Notes: generated by a model from the letters alone, not told the origin. Counted from the stretch's first letter, positions 52,360 through 62,472 are shown. The stretch: DNA of 64,000 bases from Bog-473 sp963707835 (GCA_963707835.1 CAVPRI010000002.1:1178001-1242000); one strand, 5' to 3'. Numbers and translations: made by a program.

Positions 52360-53285
52360 CCAGCAGGCAACGGGTTGCTGCGGTCGACTGCGGCACCAAC
52401 TCAACCCGGCTCCTGATCTCCGACCCGGACGGGTCGACGCACACCCGGCTCATGCGCATCACCCGCTTGGGCGAGGGAGTCGATGCCACCGGTGTGTTGT
52501 CCCAGGCCGCGGTCGATCGCACCATCGCCGCGTTGGAGGAGTTCCGACAAGAGATCGACCACGCGGGCGTTGGTCGGACACGTCTGGTGGCGACCTCGGC
52601 AGCCCGGGATGCACGGAACAGCGACTCCTTCCTGGAGGCAGCATCGAGGACCATCGGCGCGCCGGCGGAGATCCTCGACGGGCAGTCCGAAGGGCAGCTC
52701 GCCGCCGCCGGGGCCACGCGTGGGCTCGAGGGGCATGACGGGGACGACATCGTCGTGGACATTGGTGGAGGCTCCACGGAGATAGCCGTCCTGAGGGATC
52801 ATGCCGTCACGGCGACCTCGCTTGACATCGGCTGCGTGCGCGTGTCGGAGCGCTTCCTGCGGGGGGATCCGCCCCGGGACCGGGAGCTCCAGGAGGCGGT
52901 GTCGCACATCACGTCCATCGTCTCCGAGGCCCTGGCGAACCTCTTGGGTGTCGATGGCCCTCGGACGGGGAGCCGACTCATCGGGCTCGCCGGTTCCGTC
53001 ACCACCCTCGCAGCTCTGGACCTGGGACTCACGGAATACGACGCGACCAGGATCCATCACTCCGTCCTCACCCGAGATGCGGTGAGCCACTGGTGCTCCG
53101 TCCTGGCCGCCACGACGGCTTCCGAGCGCGCCGCCATGCCTGGCCTCCCACCAGGCCGGGAGGATGTGATCGTCGGCGGGGCGCTGATCCTCGCGACCGT
53201 CATGGACTTGCTCGGGGCCAAGTCCTGCCTGGTCTCGGAGAGCGATCTGTTGGACGGCCTCGCCATGAGCATGGTCGATGCCTGA
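52356..53285 (+). CDS. ppx: Exopolyphosphatase/GppA family phosphatase
   Basis: A 309-residue ASKHA-fold enzyme that removes terminal phosphate from polyphosphate or pppGpp. VAAVDCGTNSTRLLISD is the phosphate-1 loop, ATSAARDARNSDSFL follows, DDIVVDIGGGSTEIAV is the phosphate-2 motif and GLAGSVTTLAAL the adenosine-type motif. It is the short two-domain form as in mycobacterial Ppx2. With the PPK2 at 14590 it forms a polyphosphate turnover pair. Its last 8 bases overlap the next methyltransferase gene. Confidence 0.9.
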   Translation: MTSRQRVAAVDCGTNSTRLLISDPDGSTHTRLMRITRLGEGVDATGVLSQAAVDRTIAALEEFRQEIDHAGVGRTRLVATSAARDARNSDSFLEAASRTIGAPAEILDGQSEGQLAAAGATRGLEGHDGDDIVVDIGGGSTEIAVLRDHAVTATSLDIGCVRVSERFLRGDPPRDRELQEAVSHITSIVSEALANLLGVDGPRTGSRLIGLAGSVTTLAALDLGLTEYDATRIHHSVLTRDAVSHWCSVLAATTASERAAMPGLPPGREDVIVGGALILATVMDLLGAKSCLVSESDLLDGLAMSMVDA

Positions 53286-54600
53286 GCAATCCACCGCCAT
53301 GACCTCACCGCCTGGAAGATCAGCAAGGGGTCGAGAGGAGATGGCGCTTCTCGTCTCGGGCAGACGCCTCGTACGCGGCCTTCTCGACCGCGCCCTGGAG
53401 CCCTACGTCGAGCAATCGGTCCAGCGGGTCGTGGCGTCGCTCCGGCACGAGCCCTCTTCCCACGACTCGTCCGATGGAGGGGTCGAGCTCCACGCCGCGC
53501 TTCACGAGGCCCGGTCCATCGCGCTGGCGGATGTGCCCAAGGACCTGCCGGTCGTCCTCGGTGTGGGGGTCAACGGGCTCTGGTACTTCGAGTGGTTCGA
53601 GCAGGAGTATGGCCCCGTGGAGCGCCACATCGGCGTCGAGGCCTACATGCCCCGCCCCGAGCACCTGCCACCGAATGTCGAATGGGTCAAAGCCGATCTG
53701 GCCAGCCCGGGCGGCGTGGCGGCGCTGGACACCGAGTCGGTGGACCTCATCTTCTCGGGTCAGAACCTCGAGCATCTGTGGCCAGACCAGATGGTCGCCT
53801 TCTTTTGCGAGTCGCACCGCGTGCTCAAGCCGGGCGGCCTCCTCGTCGCCGACAGTCCGAACCGGCTCGTGACCCAGGCGTACCAGTGGAGCATGGGAGA
53901 GCACACGGTCGAGTTGACCCCGGCCGAGGCGACACACCTCTTCGAACTGGCGGGGTTTTCGACCGAGCGGCTCAAGGGTCTCTGGCTGTGCCGCGACTCA
54001 GGTCGGCTCCTGGAGTTGGCACCCTCCGCCTCGCCCATCGGTCCGGGCAGCCTCGCCCGACGCATGGCACTGGCGACCGGACGTCCCGACGACTCGTTCA
54101 TCTGGTGGATGGAGGCGCGCAAGACCGGGGTCCCCGATGTCCAGGCGCTGCACGACGCCATCATGGACATCTTCGGGCGGTCATGGCCCGAACGCGTGGC
54201 CCGCGTCAAGCCCCTCGACGGTGACAGCATCGAAATGCCAGACGGAGGTCCCGGCGTCCTCATGCGACGGGGTGCCAGTGGTTATGCCCTCATCGGCCCC
54301 TACATGGCGGTCGCACCGGGGAACTACGTGTTCGCCATCCCCATATCCTGGACGGGCGCCATCGATGACGGGGAGCCCGCATGCCGGCTCGAGATCGTTG
54401 CCGGCGACGAGCTGGTCGCCACGTCCACGACAGACACCTCTCGCGTCGAGGGAACCGCCGACCTGACCTGCTCGGTCACCCTCGACGCGCTCCGCTTCGC
54501 CGTGCATGCACGCCTCTGGTGCTCAGGACGTGCCGATGTCGTGGCACCGCTCACCCTGGCGATGTCGCCTGAGCCGTGGTCGCCGGCAGCCACTTCGTAG
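53278..54600 (+). CDS. SAM-dependent methyltransferase with a beta-rich C-terminal domain
   Basis: A 440-residue protein. Residues 85-230 are a class I methyltransferase (PVVLGVGVNGLWYFEWFEQ as motif I, VDLIFSGQNLEHLWPDQMV, HRVLKPGGLLVADSPN). After a helical linker, residues 330-435 look like a beta-sandwich (LIGPYMAVAPGNYVFAIPIS, ACRLEIVAGDELVATS) resembling carbohydrate-binding domains. It begins the glycan island and overlaps ppx by 8 bases. Methylation of a polysaccharide, perhaps at its chain end, is an inference from the architecture and context. Confidence 0.78.
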   Translation: MPEQSTAMTSPPGRSARGREEMALLVSGRRLVRGLLDRALEPYVEQSVQRVVASLRHEPSSHDSSDGGVELHAALHEARSIALADVPKDLPVVLGVGVNGLWYFEWFEQEYGPVERHIGVEAYMPRPEHLPPNVEWVKADLASPGGVAALDTESVDLIFSGQNLEHLWPDQMVAFFCESHRVLKPGGLLVADSPNRLVTQAYQWSMGEHTVELTPAEATHLFELAGFSTERLKGLWLCRDSGRLLELAPSASPIGPGSLARRMALATGRPDDSFIWWMEARKTGVPDVQALHDAIMDIFGRSWPERVARVKPLDGDSIEMPDGGPGVLMRRGASGYALIGPYMAVAPGNYVFAIPISWTGAIDDGEPACRLEIVAGDELVATSTTDTSRVEGTADLTCSVTLDALRFAVHARLWCSGRADVVAPLTLAMSPEPWSPAATS

Positions 54601-54625
54601 GACCGAGCTCCACGGAGACCGAGCA

Positions 54626-55884
54626 CTACGGGGAGAGAAGGGTCGCTTGCGGGTACACCGTGGCGACGAAGAGCATGATCGCCAGGGCACCCTGCATCAC
54701 CGCCATGGTGCCCACGACGGCCCCCGTCCACGTTGACCGGAGCTTCCAGGCCGAGGCGGCCAGGAGCGGGGTGATCACCAGCGTGTAGCGCAGAACCGCT
54801 GAAGGCCAGTAGGCGCTCATCGCCCCCAAGCACGCCCCCACGACGTACACCCACCAGGATGCCGGTACGGGCACCCCGCGTCGCTGGGCTACGAAGAGCA
54901 GGAGCACACCGACGATCATGAAGACGAGGGCCAGGCTGGCCAGGACGTCGGGCGCGGACTTGAATGCCGCGACGCCGCTGAACAGGTGGCGGAGGGACTC
55001 GAACGGGGTCTTGAACCACACGAAGCGCGATTGCCCCCAGTACCGCTGGGCCGTAATGAAGGCAATCGGGGTGTTGACCCGGTACCACGAGTAGATCAGC
55101 CAGGACACGAAACCGACTGGTGCGACGAGCAGGGACACGACGGCGCGCCCCCGGCACGACGTCGCACCAGCTCCGGTACCACCGCCACGGCCACGCAGAC
55201 AACGAGGACGACGCCGATATTCCGCGAAAGGCTGGCCACGCTGGCCAGCACTCCGGCGGTGATCCACCACCGGCGGGACAGGGCGTACAGACAGAAGCAC
55301 GCCGCCGCCACGAACAAGCCCTCGGTGTAAGCCATGCTCAGCACGTAGGCGCTCGGGAAGAAGACGTACAGCAACGTGGTGCGATCCGCCACCTGGCGTC
55401 CGAACACCTCCGAGACCATGAGCCACACAGCGATCACCGATGCCAGTCCGCAAACGGCCGAGGCCACGATCGCCGCATGGGTGAAGGACAAGCCGGTGGT
55501 CGACGCCACAAGCCTGATGGCGGCGGGGAAGGCCGGGAAGAACGCCCAGCGGCTACCACTGCCGTACTCGTTCACCAAACGGGACGGATACCCGTGCTGG
55601 GCGATCCGGAGGTACCAGCCCCCGTCCCAGCCGCTGCCGAGCACGAAGGGCACGTTGAGGCGCGGGAAGATCCACTTGCCGACCAGGGCAGCGAACAGCA
55701 CCCCGAACCGCGAGAGTACGAAGTACCCGGCCGGACGCGAAAGATCTCGCGTCCAGTTTCGCCAGTTCGCAGGCGGCGCCACAGGGTCGGCCGAGTCGAC
55801 GGCCCCGCCATCAGCGACGTTGCCCGGTCCCGCCTCCGAGGCCACCGTCTCGACCAGCTCGGCCTTCTCCGTGTGCATGCTCAC
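54626..55884 (-). pseudogene. GT-C membrane mannosyltransferase (PIG-V-like), split by a frameshift
   Basis: A polytopic glycosyltransferase of about 419 residues using a lipid-linked sugar. Early loop motif GSGWDGGWYLRIAQHGYPS has the acidic catalytic residue; NEYGSGSRWAFFPAFPAAIR and TLLYVFFPSAYVLSMAYTEG follow, then many helices. The frame breaks after ELVRRRAGG; adding one base to the five-C run at 55148-55152 joins it to RAVVSLLVAPVGFVSWLIYS. Both halves are well preserved, so a sequencing error is likely. GTG 55884 has GGAGGG about 10 bases upstream. Confidence 0.78.
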
Positions 55885-56014
55885 TTACGCGCGGCCCTCC
55901 GTCGACGACGCCTGGTGTACTCCGAGTGCCGCGCCCGAATCTATCGCGAGCGACGCAACGCTCCGGGGCCCGGCAAGAACGGCTCGGGGGCGCCGGCGGC
56001 TGGATCCGCCTGGT

Positions 56015-56020
56015 TAAGCT
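56015..56020 (+). promoter_or_regulatory. -10 element for the zinc-ribbon methyltransferase gene (leaderless start)
   Basis: TAAGCT precedes ATG 56028 by 7 bases; no ribosome binding site. Confidence 0.4.
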
Positions 56021-56027
56021 CCACCAA

Positions 56028-57322
56028 ATGACCCAGGGCCTCCGCGACGGCATCACCGAGAGCGAGCCTCACGCGGCACACGCCGACGCCGGGGCGGACG
56101 GTCCAGCATGGCGGGACTGGACCGAGGTCATGTGTTGCCCGAACTGCCACGGCGAGCTCACGGTGCTCGCCTTCGTACGAAGTATCGCCGGCACCATCAA
56201 GGAAGGCCGGCTCGACTGCAGCCGGTGTCATCAGACCGTGGCCCAGATCCGGCAGTTCAAGTTCGACTTCCACGCCATCAGCCCCCTGACACCGTGGGAC
56301 GGAACGACCGGCATCTCGGAGTCGGTCTGCGAACGGCGTGTTCCCGCGGCCTCGCCCCAGTTGGAGCGAACCTCGAGGTGGAAGCCAACGCCGGAGTCGT
56401 ACCTCTACTCGGAAGGCAGAACCGGTGACGTGTGCACCTTTCACGGCGCATTCACCGACGCACTCGTGCGCCTACGCACCCAGGGGGACGGCGGCATGGT
56501 CGATGTATTCCTCGACAACACCCTGGCGGCCTCCGTCGACCTCTACGCAGAAGAGGGGTCTTTCGTCATACCCGTGATCGCCGCCACCGACCTGGCACCC
56601 ACAGAGCACGAACTGGTGGTCACCACTCGGGGTGAGTCATCCACTGGCTCGCGTGGCACGGCGGCACTCTTCGAGGAACTTGTCCTTTACGGTCCCGCTG
56701 GGCTCGAAGGCTTTGCCGCTCCAAGACCGATCAACTATGGAAACCCCTACAGCGAGTTCATCGAGTCCTATCTCGACGAGGCATTGCCCGATGCGCTGGC
56801 GCTCGAGATCGGGGGGGCGACCGTCGACGGGTCCAAGCCAACCACCTCAATTTCGAATACGTGAAATTCGAGCTGGCCGACGTCTACGGCGACATCCATC
56901 ACCTGCCATTCCGCGACGACACGTTCGACATCGTGCACAGCCAGGCGGTCTTCGAGCACGTGGCACACCCCTTCTCGGCCGCCCAGGAGCTGATCCGGGT
57001 CACGAGACCCGGCGGCCTGATCTTGACCGAGGTCGCTTTCCTTCAGCCACTCCACGCCGTGCCGTACCACTTCTTCAACATGACGCTCTGGGGCGTCGAG
57101 GAACTCTTCGCCGATTGCGAGATCGTGGCGGCCGACTGGTTCGGACCGCTGTCCGAGACCATCTCGTGGCTCCTCGACGCGGCCGGCCTGACTCAGAAGG
57201 TGCCGACCGAGCGGCTCGAACACATCCGTTCGGAGTTCAGGCAGTTCGACGAGGTCATCTCGCACCAGGATCTCAAGCCCGTCGCCGGCGGAGTGCACAT
57301 CGCGGCCCGCAAACCGGAGTGA
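56028..57322 (+). pseudogene. Zinc-ribbon/beta-sandwich/methyltransferase protein, split by a frameshift
   Basis: About 431 residues in three parts. Residues 20-80 hold a Trm112-like four-cysteine ribbon (CCPNCHGELTVLAF and LDCSRCHQTV); the middle is a beta-rich domain (FHGAFTDALVRLRTQGDGG, HELVVTTRGESST); the C-terminus is a class I methyltransferase (LHHLP-like loop, DDTFDIVHSQAVFEHVAHP, TRPGGLILTEVAF). The frame breaks at the seven-G run 56811-56817: one extra G gives EIGGGDRRRVQANHLNFEYV, the SAM motif, joined to KFELADVYGDIHHLPFRD. Glycan methylation is inferred. Confidence 0.75.
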
Positions 57323-57334
57323 GGAGCACCTTCT

Positions 57335-59576
57335 TCACCCGCTCGATGACGAACCCACGGCCGTTGCCCGTTCTGGCAGCGGCGCCCTGACGAGGCGGCC
57401 GTAGAACGCTTCAGCCCCCTCGGCCATCCTCTCGGGCGTGAACGCGTCGAGATAGCGTTGCCGGCCACGATCACCGATCTCCTGCCGGCGCTGTGGGGAG
57501 TCGAGCAACTGCTGCAGCGCCGACGTCAGGGCTTCGACGTCGTCGGGGGCGACCAGGACCCCCGAGTCACCGTCCTGCACGATCTCGCTCATGCCACCGA
57601 TATCCGTGGCGATCACCGGCTTGGAGAACATCATCGCCTCGAGCAGGATCAGGCCGAATGACTCAAAGCGGGAGGGTGCCACGAAGACATCGCAGTTGGC
57701 GTACTCGTTCCGGAGATCCTCGTCATCGACGCGGCCGAGGAAGCTGACCTGCTCGACGAGTGCGGGGTGCGCCCTCTCGAACTCCTCCCTGAACGTGAGA
57801 CCGTTCGGCCCGGGAAGTGACGTATCGCCGACCACGCGCAGCTCGAAGTCACGTCCGGACGCGGCGAGCCTCACCGCGCTCTCGAGGAGCACGTCGATGC
57901 CCTTGCGGGCCTCGAGCCGCCCCACGAAGAGAACGCGGGCGAGCACGACCGGAAGCTCGGTCCGTTTCCTGCTCTCGGGAAGCATCCTCCAATCCGTGCG
58001 CAACGAGACCGAGGCGCTCTCGAGGAAAGGACACGTCGTACAGTGTCTCGATCTCCTCGACGATCGCCGGTCCGCAGGCCAAATAGCCGCTCGCCTGGCG
58101 GTACACCAGCGTCTCCGTCTGCTGCAGCCCGTCGAAATGAGGTGCGGCATCCGCTGCCTGTTGTCGCATGGTGGGATCTACATCCAAGACGGTGCGCAAC
58201 GGCGTGTAGAGGCCCACCACGTAGCGGTAGTCACCCTCGAGGACGACGGCGATCCCCTCGGAATCCCAGTTGGGTCCCTGGACCACGTCGATGGGACGGA
58301 ACGTCTCGATCCGGTGCAGCTCCTCGAGCATCGTCGCCGAGTAGTCCCAGATCTGCCGGGGCACCTCCACCTCAGGGGGCGGTTCGTGTGGCCGCACGGG
58401 CACCCGGTGCACCCAGACGTCGTCCTCGAGATCGACGCGGACGTGCTCCTCGCCTCGTGTGAGGACTCGCACACAGTGACCACGTCCGGCCAGGCTGGTC
58501 GCCAGGGCATGGACCACCCGGCCGATCCCGTTGACCCGGTCCGGCGGATACTCGGACGACAAGAAGCAGATGTGCAGCTTGCCATCGGGTGGTCGGCGAG
58601 TCTCGAACGGCAGGAACGGCTGCTCGCCGTCGCCGAACCAGGCCGGTGCTCGCTCCTCGGTCGTTCCGGCCATGTACAGCTCAAGGGCGAGGTTGGACGC
58701 CTTTGCCACGTCGTCCTCGAACTTGTCCCTCGTCGCCTTGTCGTGCACACCGGCCTCGTAGTTCAGATCGACATTGGCGCGAGTCTTGGCGACGAAGGCT
58801 GCCTGCTGGGAACACACCTCGGCGAACGACGACGCCCGGAGGCCGTGCTTCATCCCGAAGTAGAACCTGCTCTTGAGGACCTGATACCAGTCACGGATCA
58901 CGTCACTGCGTTCCCGTATCTCGCTGGGGAGGAACTTGTGGTAGACGAACCCGTCGTCGAGCGCTTGGACGATGTACCCGGCGTCCGTTATGCGGCAGCA
59001 CAGATCCGTCTCGTCGAGGTAGTACTCGAACTGCTCGTCGAACCCCCCGAGTTGGACCAGCACCTGGCGACGAAACGCGCTGTTCGTCCCGATCGTGTAG
59101 GTGAACTGGAAGGACCCCGGAGCCGCCAGTAAGAGCGTGGGGTTCACACATGGCTGGAAGTCGGTCCAGAAGTTGCCGAACCTGTCGGCTCTCGAATGCC
59201 ACACCTGGTACCAGAACCCGGTGTGGCCGACCACGGGACCCCCGGCCGCTGCCACCTCTTCCCAGTCGAAGGCCCGCGCCAGATGATCGAGCCACCCGGG
59301 ATCGGGGTAGGCATCGTCGTCAATGAAGGCGACGACCTCGCCACATGCCATCCGGATCCCGATGTTGCGGGACTCCGAGAGATTCCGGTTGGGGCAATGG
59401 GCGCGCTTGATGCGCCCGGCGTACCGGTCCAGCAGCTCCTCGGTGCCGTCGGTGGACGGTCCGTTGACGACGATCACCTCGAAGTTCGGATAGTCGAGCC
59501 ACTCGAGGGACCGAAGGGTGCGCTCCAGGCTCGCGCAGCGATTGAACGTGTTGATGACGACCGAGACGGATCGCAT
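57335..59576 (-). pseudogene. GT2-GT4 fusion glycosyltransferase, split by a frameshift
   Basis: About 746 residues. The N-terminal half is GT2 (VSVVINTFNRCASLERTLRS, metal site in VVAFIDDDAYPDPGWLDHL, YLDETDLCCRI); the C-terminal half is GT4 (LHICFLSSEYPPDRVNGIGR, then VLFVGRLEARKGIDVLLESA and PSRFESFGLILLEAMMFSK). The frame breaks inside the GT4 part at 57977-57979: deleting one base of the three-G run (plus strand) gives HGLEDASESRKRTELPVV. Two linkages may be made by one protein. The ATG overlaps the previous stop (TGATG). Sequencing error likely. Confidence 0.8.
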
Positions 59577-60836
59577 CACGAGTGCTGCAATACGTTCCCC
59601 GGCGACCCGAACGACCGGGTCAGCCAGCCTGGATCCGCGTCCAATCCGATCGCCACGAGCTCCTCCACCAGGCCGAGGAACCGGGCCTCGAAGTTCTCCA
59701 CCGAGTACGTCCCGAGATGTCGGTCCACCGCATCGTGCCACTCGGACAAGCCGAGGTCGCCCTCGCTCGTCGGCACGACGAGGGATGAGCCCTGCACCCG
59801 TGCCACGCGCACCCGCGCCGCGAACCGGGAGATGGACTCCGCCAGGGCGTCGGCGTCTCCCACCGGATAGACCAGCCCGAGACCGCCCATGACATTGGGG
59901 ATGTTGCCGGCATCGGAGCCCACGACGAAACACCCCGACCGGACAGCTTCGACGACCGGCACGCAATAGCCCTCGTGGTGCGAAGGCATCACGAACACGT
60001 CCGAGGAGGCATAGAGCCGGGCGATCTCGTCGTCGTCGGCGTCAGGCACGAAGGTCAGCTTCCCTTCGGGCCCGAGACGCGCCACAGCGCGGTTGATGGC
60101 CTCGAGCACATCGGGCTGTGAGAACCGGACGCTCCCGGCGAGGGTGAGCCGGAGCTCGGCGTCGTTGACCCAGAGGCGCTCCATGGTGGCGAGGAGATCA
60201 AGGACGCCCTTGGCCTTGACGAGCCGACCCACGTAGAGCAGATCGATGATGCCTCCACGCGCAGAATCGGCGAAGGCGCGCCTTCCCTGCATCATGTGCG
60301 CGTTGTTCGGAGGGAGATGCAGGACCGAGATCTTCTCAGGTTCCATCCCCATCTCGATCGAATTGCCGCCGCGTGAACTCGCTGACCGTCACGATCATGG
60401 AGGATCGGTGCAGGTTGTGTCGCTCGTGGATCGCCTTCTCGCAGGCTGCTCCGACCACGGGGTCGTCAATCAATTCCGGCGGCGTGGTGTTGTGGTCGAC
60501 GACGAGGGAGGGCCGGTCGATCAGGAAGAGTGCATTGAACAGCTCGTACCACATTGCGTACTCGAAGATATGGACGTCGGCCTCGCGGAAAGCCTGATCC
60601 CGCATGAGGGCCCCGATATGAGGAACCACGTGGATCTCGTCGTCGTCGAAGTCGCTCGCCTGGGTGAACACCGTCACCTCCAGAGAGGCACCACCAACGC
60701 GCGCCCGGCGGAGCACGTCAAGCTTGCGCAAGAGGCTGGTGGACACGGCGTCGTGCCGCAGGATGATCCCGCTGTAGAGGGCGACGCGGACCGGATCCGC
60801 CGGATGCGGTTGGGCGGACACTCGAGTGGGACTCAC
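59576..60836 (-). pseudogene. GT4-family glycosyltransferase, split by a frameshift
   Basis: About 420 residues. The N-terminal part (RVALYSGIILRHDAVSTSL, DRPSLVVDHNTTPPELID, VTVSEFTRRQ) and the C-terminal part (EKISVLHLPPNN, IDLLYVGRLVKAKGVLDLLA, PSHHEGYCVPVVEAVRSG with the E-x7-E) are in different frames. Removing one base near 60361-60364 yields SEFTRRQSIEMGMEPEKI, matching GT4 relatives. GTG start. It lies between the coiled-coil methyltransferase and the GT2-GT4 fusion in one minus-strand operon. Confidence 0.78.
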
Positions 60837-60846
60837 CTTCGCCGTC

Positions 60847-61815
60847 TCAATCCGGCGACGAGACCCTGCGAACCGCCACTATCTCCATCTCGAGACACTT
60901 GCCGTTGCGACGGCCCTCCTCGACCACCTTGACGTCCTCGAGACCGGCCTCTTCGAGCAGGGCGATCAGCGACGACGTGGAGAAGCCGCTGAAGTGGAAA
61001 TCTCCGGCATACTCCTGCCCGCCGTAGAGGACCTCGACGAGGTCGTCGAACGGCATCCGTCCGGAGGCACGCTCGGCAACCATCGCCTCCACGTCAGGGA
61101 CTACGGCGACGAACTTCCCTCCGTCGCCGAGCAGTGACACCCAGTGAGGAAGGATCACTCGTCGCAGCTCGTCGATCGGGAAGTGTTCCAGCAGGTGTGC
61201 CGAGTAGACCTCCGCCAACTCCTCTGGTTGGAACGGCAGGTTGCGCACGTCCGCCACCACGTCGATACCGGGAAGCTCCCGGGAATCCACGTTGAGGTAT
61301 CCGTCGAGGGCGATGTGACCGGCACCGACGTTGACCCGCAGCTCGTCGCGCATGCGGCGGAGCTTCTCGTCGTCGACCACCCGCACCTCGGCTGCTGGCG
61401 CAGCTGACTCCTCGAGAGACTGTCCTGGATGCTCCCCGTAGCGTTGCTCGAGGAGGAGCTCCCGCCGCACGAACTCGATCCGTTCGAAGGCCTTGGTGAT
61501 CGAATCGCTGTGCTGCCCGATCCCCGTTTCGAGATCACCAAGCCGAACCTGGCAGTCCCGCAACAGATCCTGGCATGCACGCTGCTGGCGCATTGTCTCG
61601 CGGCTCGCCGCGTTCTGCGAGGCGATGGTGTTGATCACGGTGGGCAAGTAGCGGTTGAGCGACTCGATCTCGGCTGCCAGGTCAGCGGTGCGGCTGTCGA
61701 TGAGCCCGGGCACGGTGTCGATGTCCCTGCGCAGCTCGGCCGCACGCGCATCGATCCTCCCGTAGACCCGCTTCGTGAAAGGCGAAGCCAGTCGTCGTGC
61801 CAGCGACTTCGCCAT
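60847..61815 (-). CDS. Coiled-coil methyltransferase
   Basis: A 322-residue protein. The first 140 residues are helical and probably coiled coil (AELRRDIDTVPGLIDSRTAD, ESLNRYLPTVINTIASQNAA). The C-terminal class I methyltransferase has VNVGAGHIALDGYLNVDSRE as motif I, DVVADVRNLPFQPEELAEV, HLLEHFPIDELRRVI and LLGDGGKFVAVVPDVEAM. It resembles methyltransferases of polysaccharide and O-antigen clusters whose coiled coil measures chain length, a suggestive parallel. ATG 61815 is preferred over 61941 because a likely -10 (61917-61922) lies between them. Confidence 0.78.
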   Translation of the reverse strand: MAKSLARRLASPFTKRVYGRIDARAAELRRDIDTVPGLIDSRTADLAAEIESLNRYLPTVINTIASQNAASRETMRQQRACQDLLRDCQVRLGDLETGIGQHSDSITKAFERIEFVRRELLLEQRYGEHPGQSLEESAAPAAEVRVVDDEKLRRMRDELRVNVGAGHIALDGYLNVDSRELPGIDVVADVRNLPFQPEELAEVYSAHLLEHFPIDELRRVILPHWVSLLGDGGKFVAVVPDVEAMVAERASGRMPFDDLVEVLYGGQEYAGDFHFSGFSTSSLIALLEEAGLEDVKVVEEGRRNGKCLEMEIVAVRRVSSPD

Positions 61816-61916
61816 GCCCTTCGCGCCCAAGGCGTGATTCCTTTCCGACGTCCGGTCCGCAAGGCGATCGGACGTCAACCACGAACGCGCCCGCGCCGTC
61901 CGACCTGCTGTTGACA

Positions 61917-61922
61917 AGTCTA
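61917..61922 (-). promoter_or_regulatory. Possible -10 element for the minus-strand glycan operon
   Basis: On the minus strand TAGACT in a less GC-rich stretch, about 100 bases before ATG 61815; no good -35. It would place a 5' untranslated region of about 90 bases ahead of the operon. Confidence 0.3.
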
Positions 61923-61986
61923 CTGGTGCCGACACCCCCATCAGGGAGGTCTGGCGGCCGACCAGCGGGAAGGTGAAACGGCCCGG

Positions 61987-62472
61987 TCACACGGATGATC
62001 CTCGCGTCAGACCGAGCCGACCGGCCACCCACTCGCCGACCGGATCCGTCCCCCCGGCCATCCACCAGGCCAGATGGGCATGGAGGCACTTGACCCCCTG
62101 GCGCGTCCCGCCGACGCCACCGCTCGGTCGGGGCCCGTGCCAGTGCGCCGGGATCAGCGAGTCGCGCTCGTCGGCGTAGCGGCGGTGGCTGGCCGCCAGC
62201 ACCGCCGCGTCGACCTCGGCCTCGGCCTGGCGGACGCCGCCGGCCGCCTCGAGCCGTCCCACCCGGGCACGCAGCTCGGGGTCGACGAGCCAGTAGCGCG
62301 TCGGCATGGGCGTCCCATCGTCGAGGAACGGCTCGTTCTCGATGACCATGGGGGTGCCGTGCTCCGACCGCACCACGACGGCGAAGCCACCCCCGGGCGG
62401 TCGCCCGAGGAGCCGGGCCACCGTTGCTCCGTCGTCTTCGCGTGCCTGCCCCGTGCCGCCCGGGCCGCTCAA
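61987..62472 (-). CDS. DUF501 domain-containing protein
   Basis: A 161-residue protein of an actinobacterial family of unknown function encoded next to ftsB and eno. Characteristic phrases are VARLLGRPPGGGFAVVVRSEH, GTPMPTRYWLVDPELRARVG and the C-terminal GVKCLHAHLAWWMAGGTDPVG, a Cys/His cluster suggesting metal binding. The TTG start overlaps the ftsB stop as TTGA. In mycobacteria the order is eno, ftsB, DUF501, ppx2; here ppx is instead at 52356 across the glycan island. Confidence 0.88.
   Translation of the reverse strand: MSGPGGTGQAREDDGATVARLLGRPPGGGFAVVVRSEHGTPMVIENEPFLDDGTPMPTRYWLVDPELRARVGRLEAAGGVRQAEAEVDAAVLAASHRRYADERDSLIPAHWHGPRPSGGVGGTRQGVKCLHAHLAWWMAGGTDPVGEWVAGRLGLTRGSSV

Noticed and set aside
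53278..61815. Glycan island as a prophage or transposon
   Set aside because: No integrase, transposase, flanking repeats or tRNA junction were seen at its edges.
61911..61916. Perfect TTGACA on the plus strand
   Set aside because: No -10 at proper distance and no plus-strand gene downstream; the overlapping minus-strand TAGACT makes more sense.
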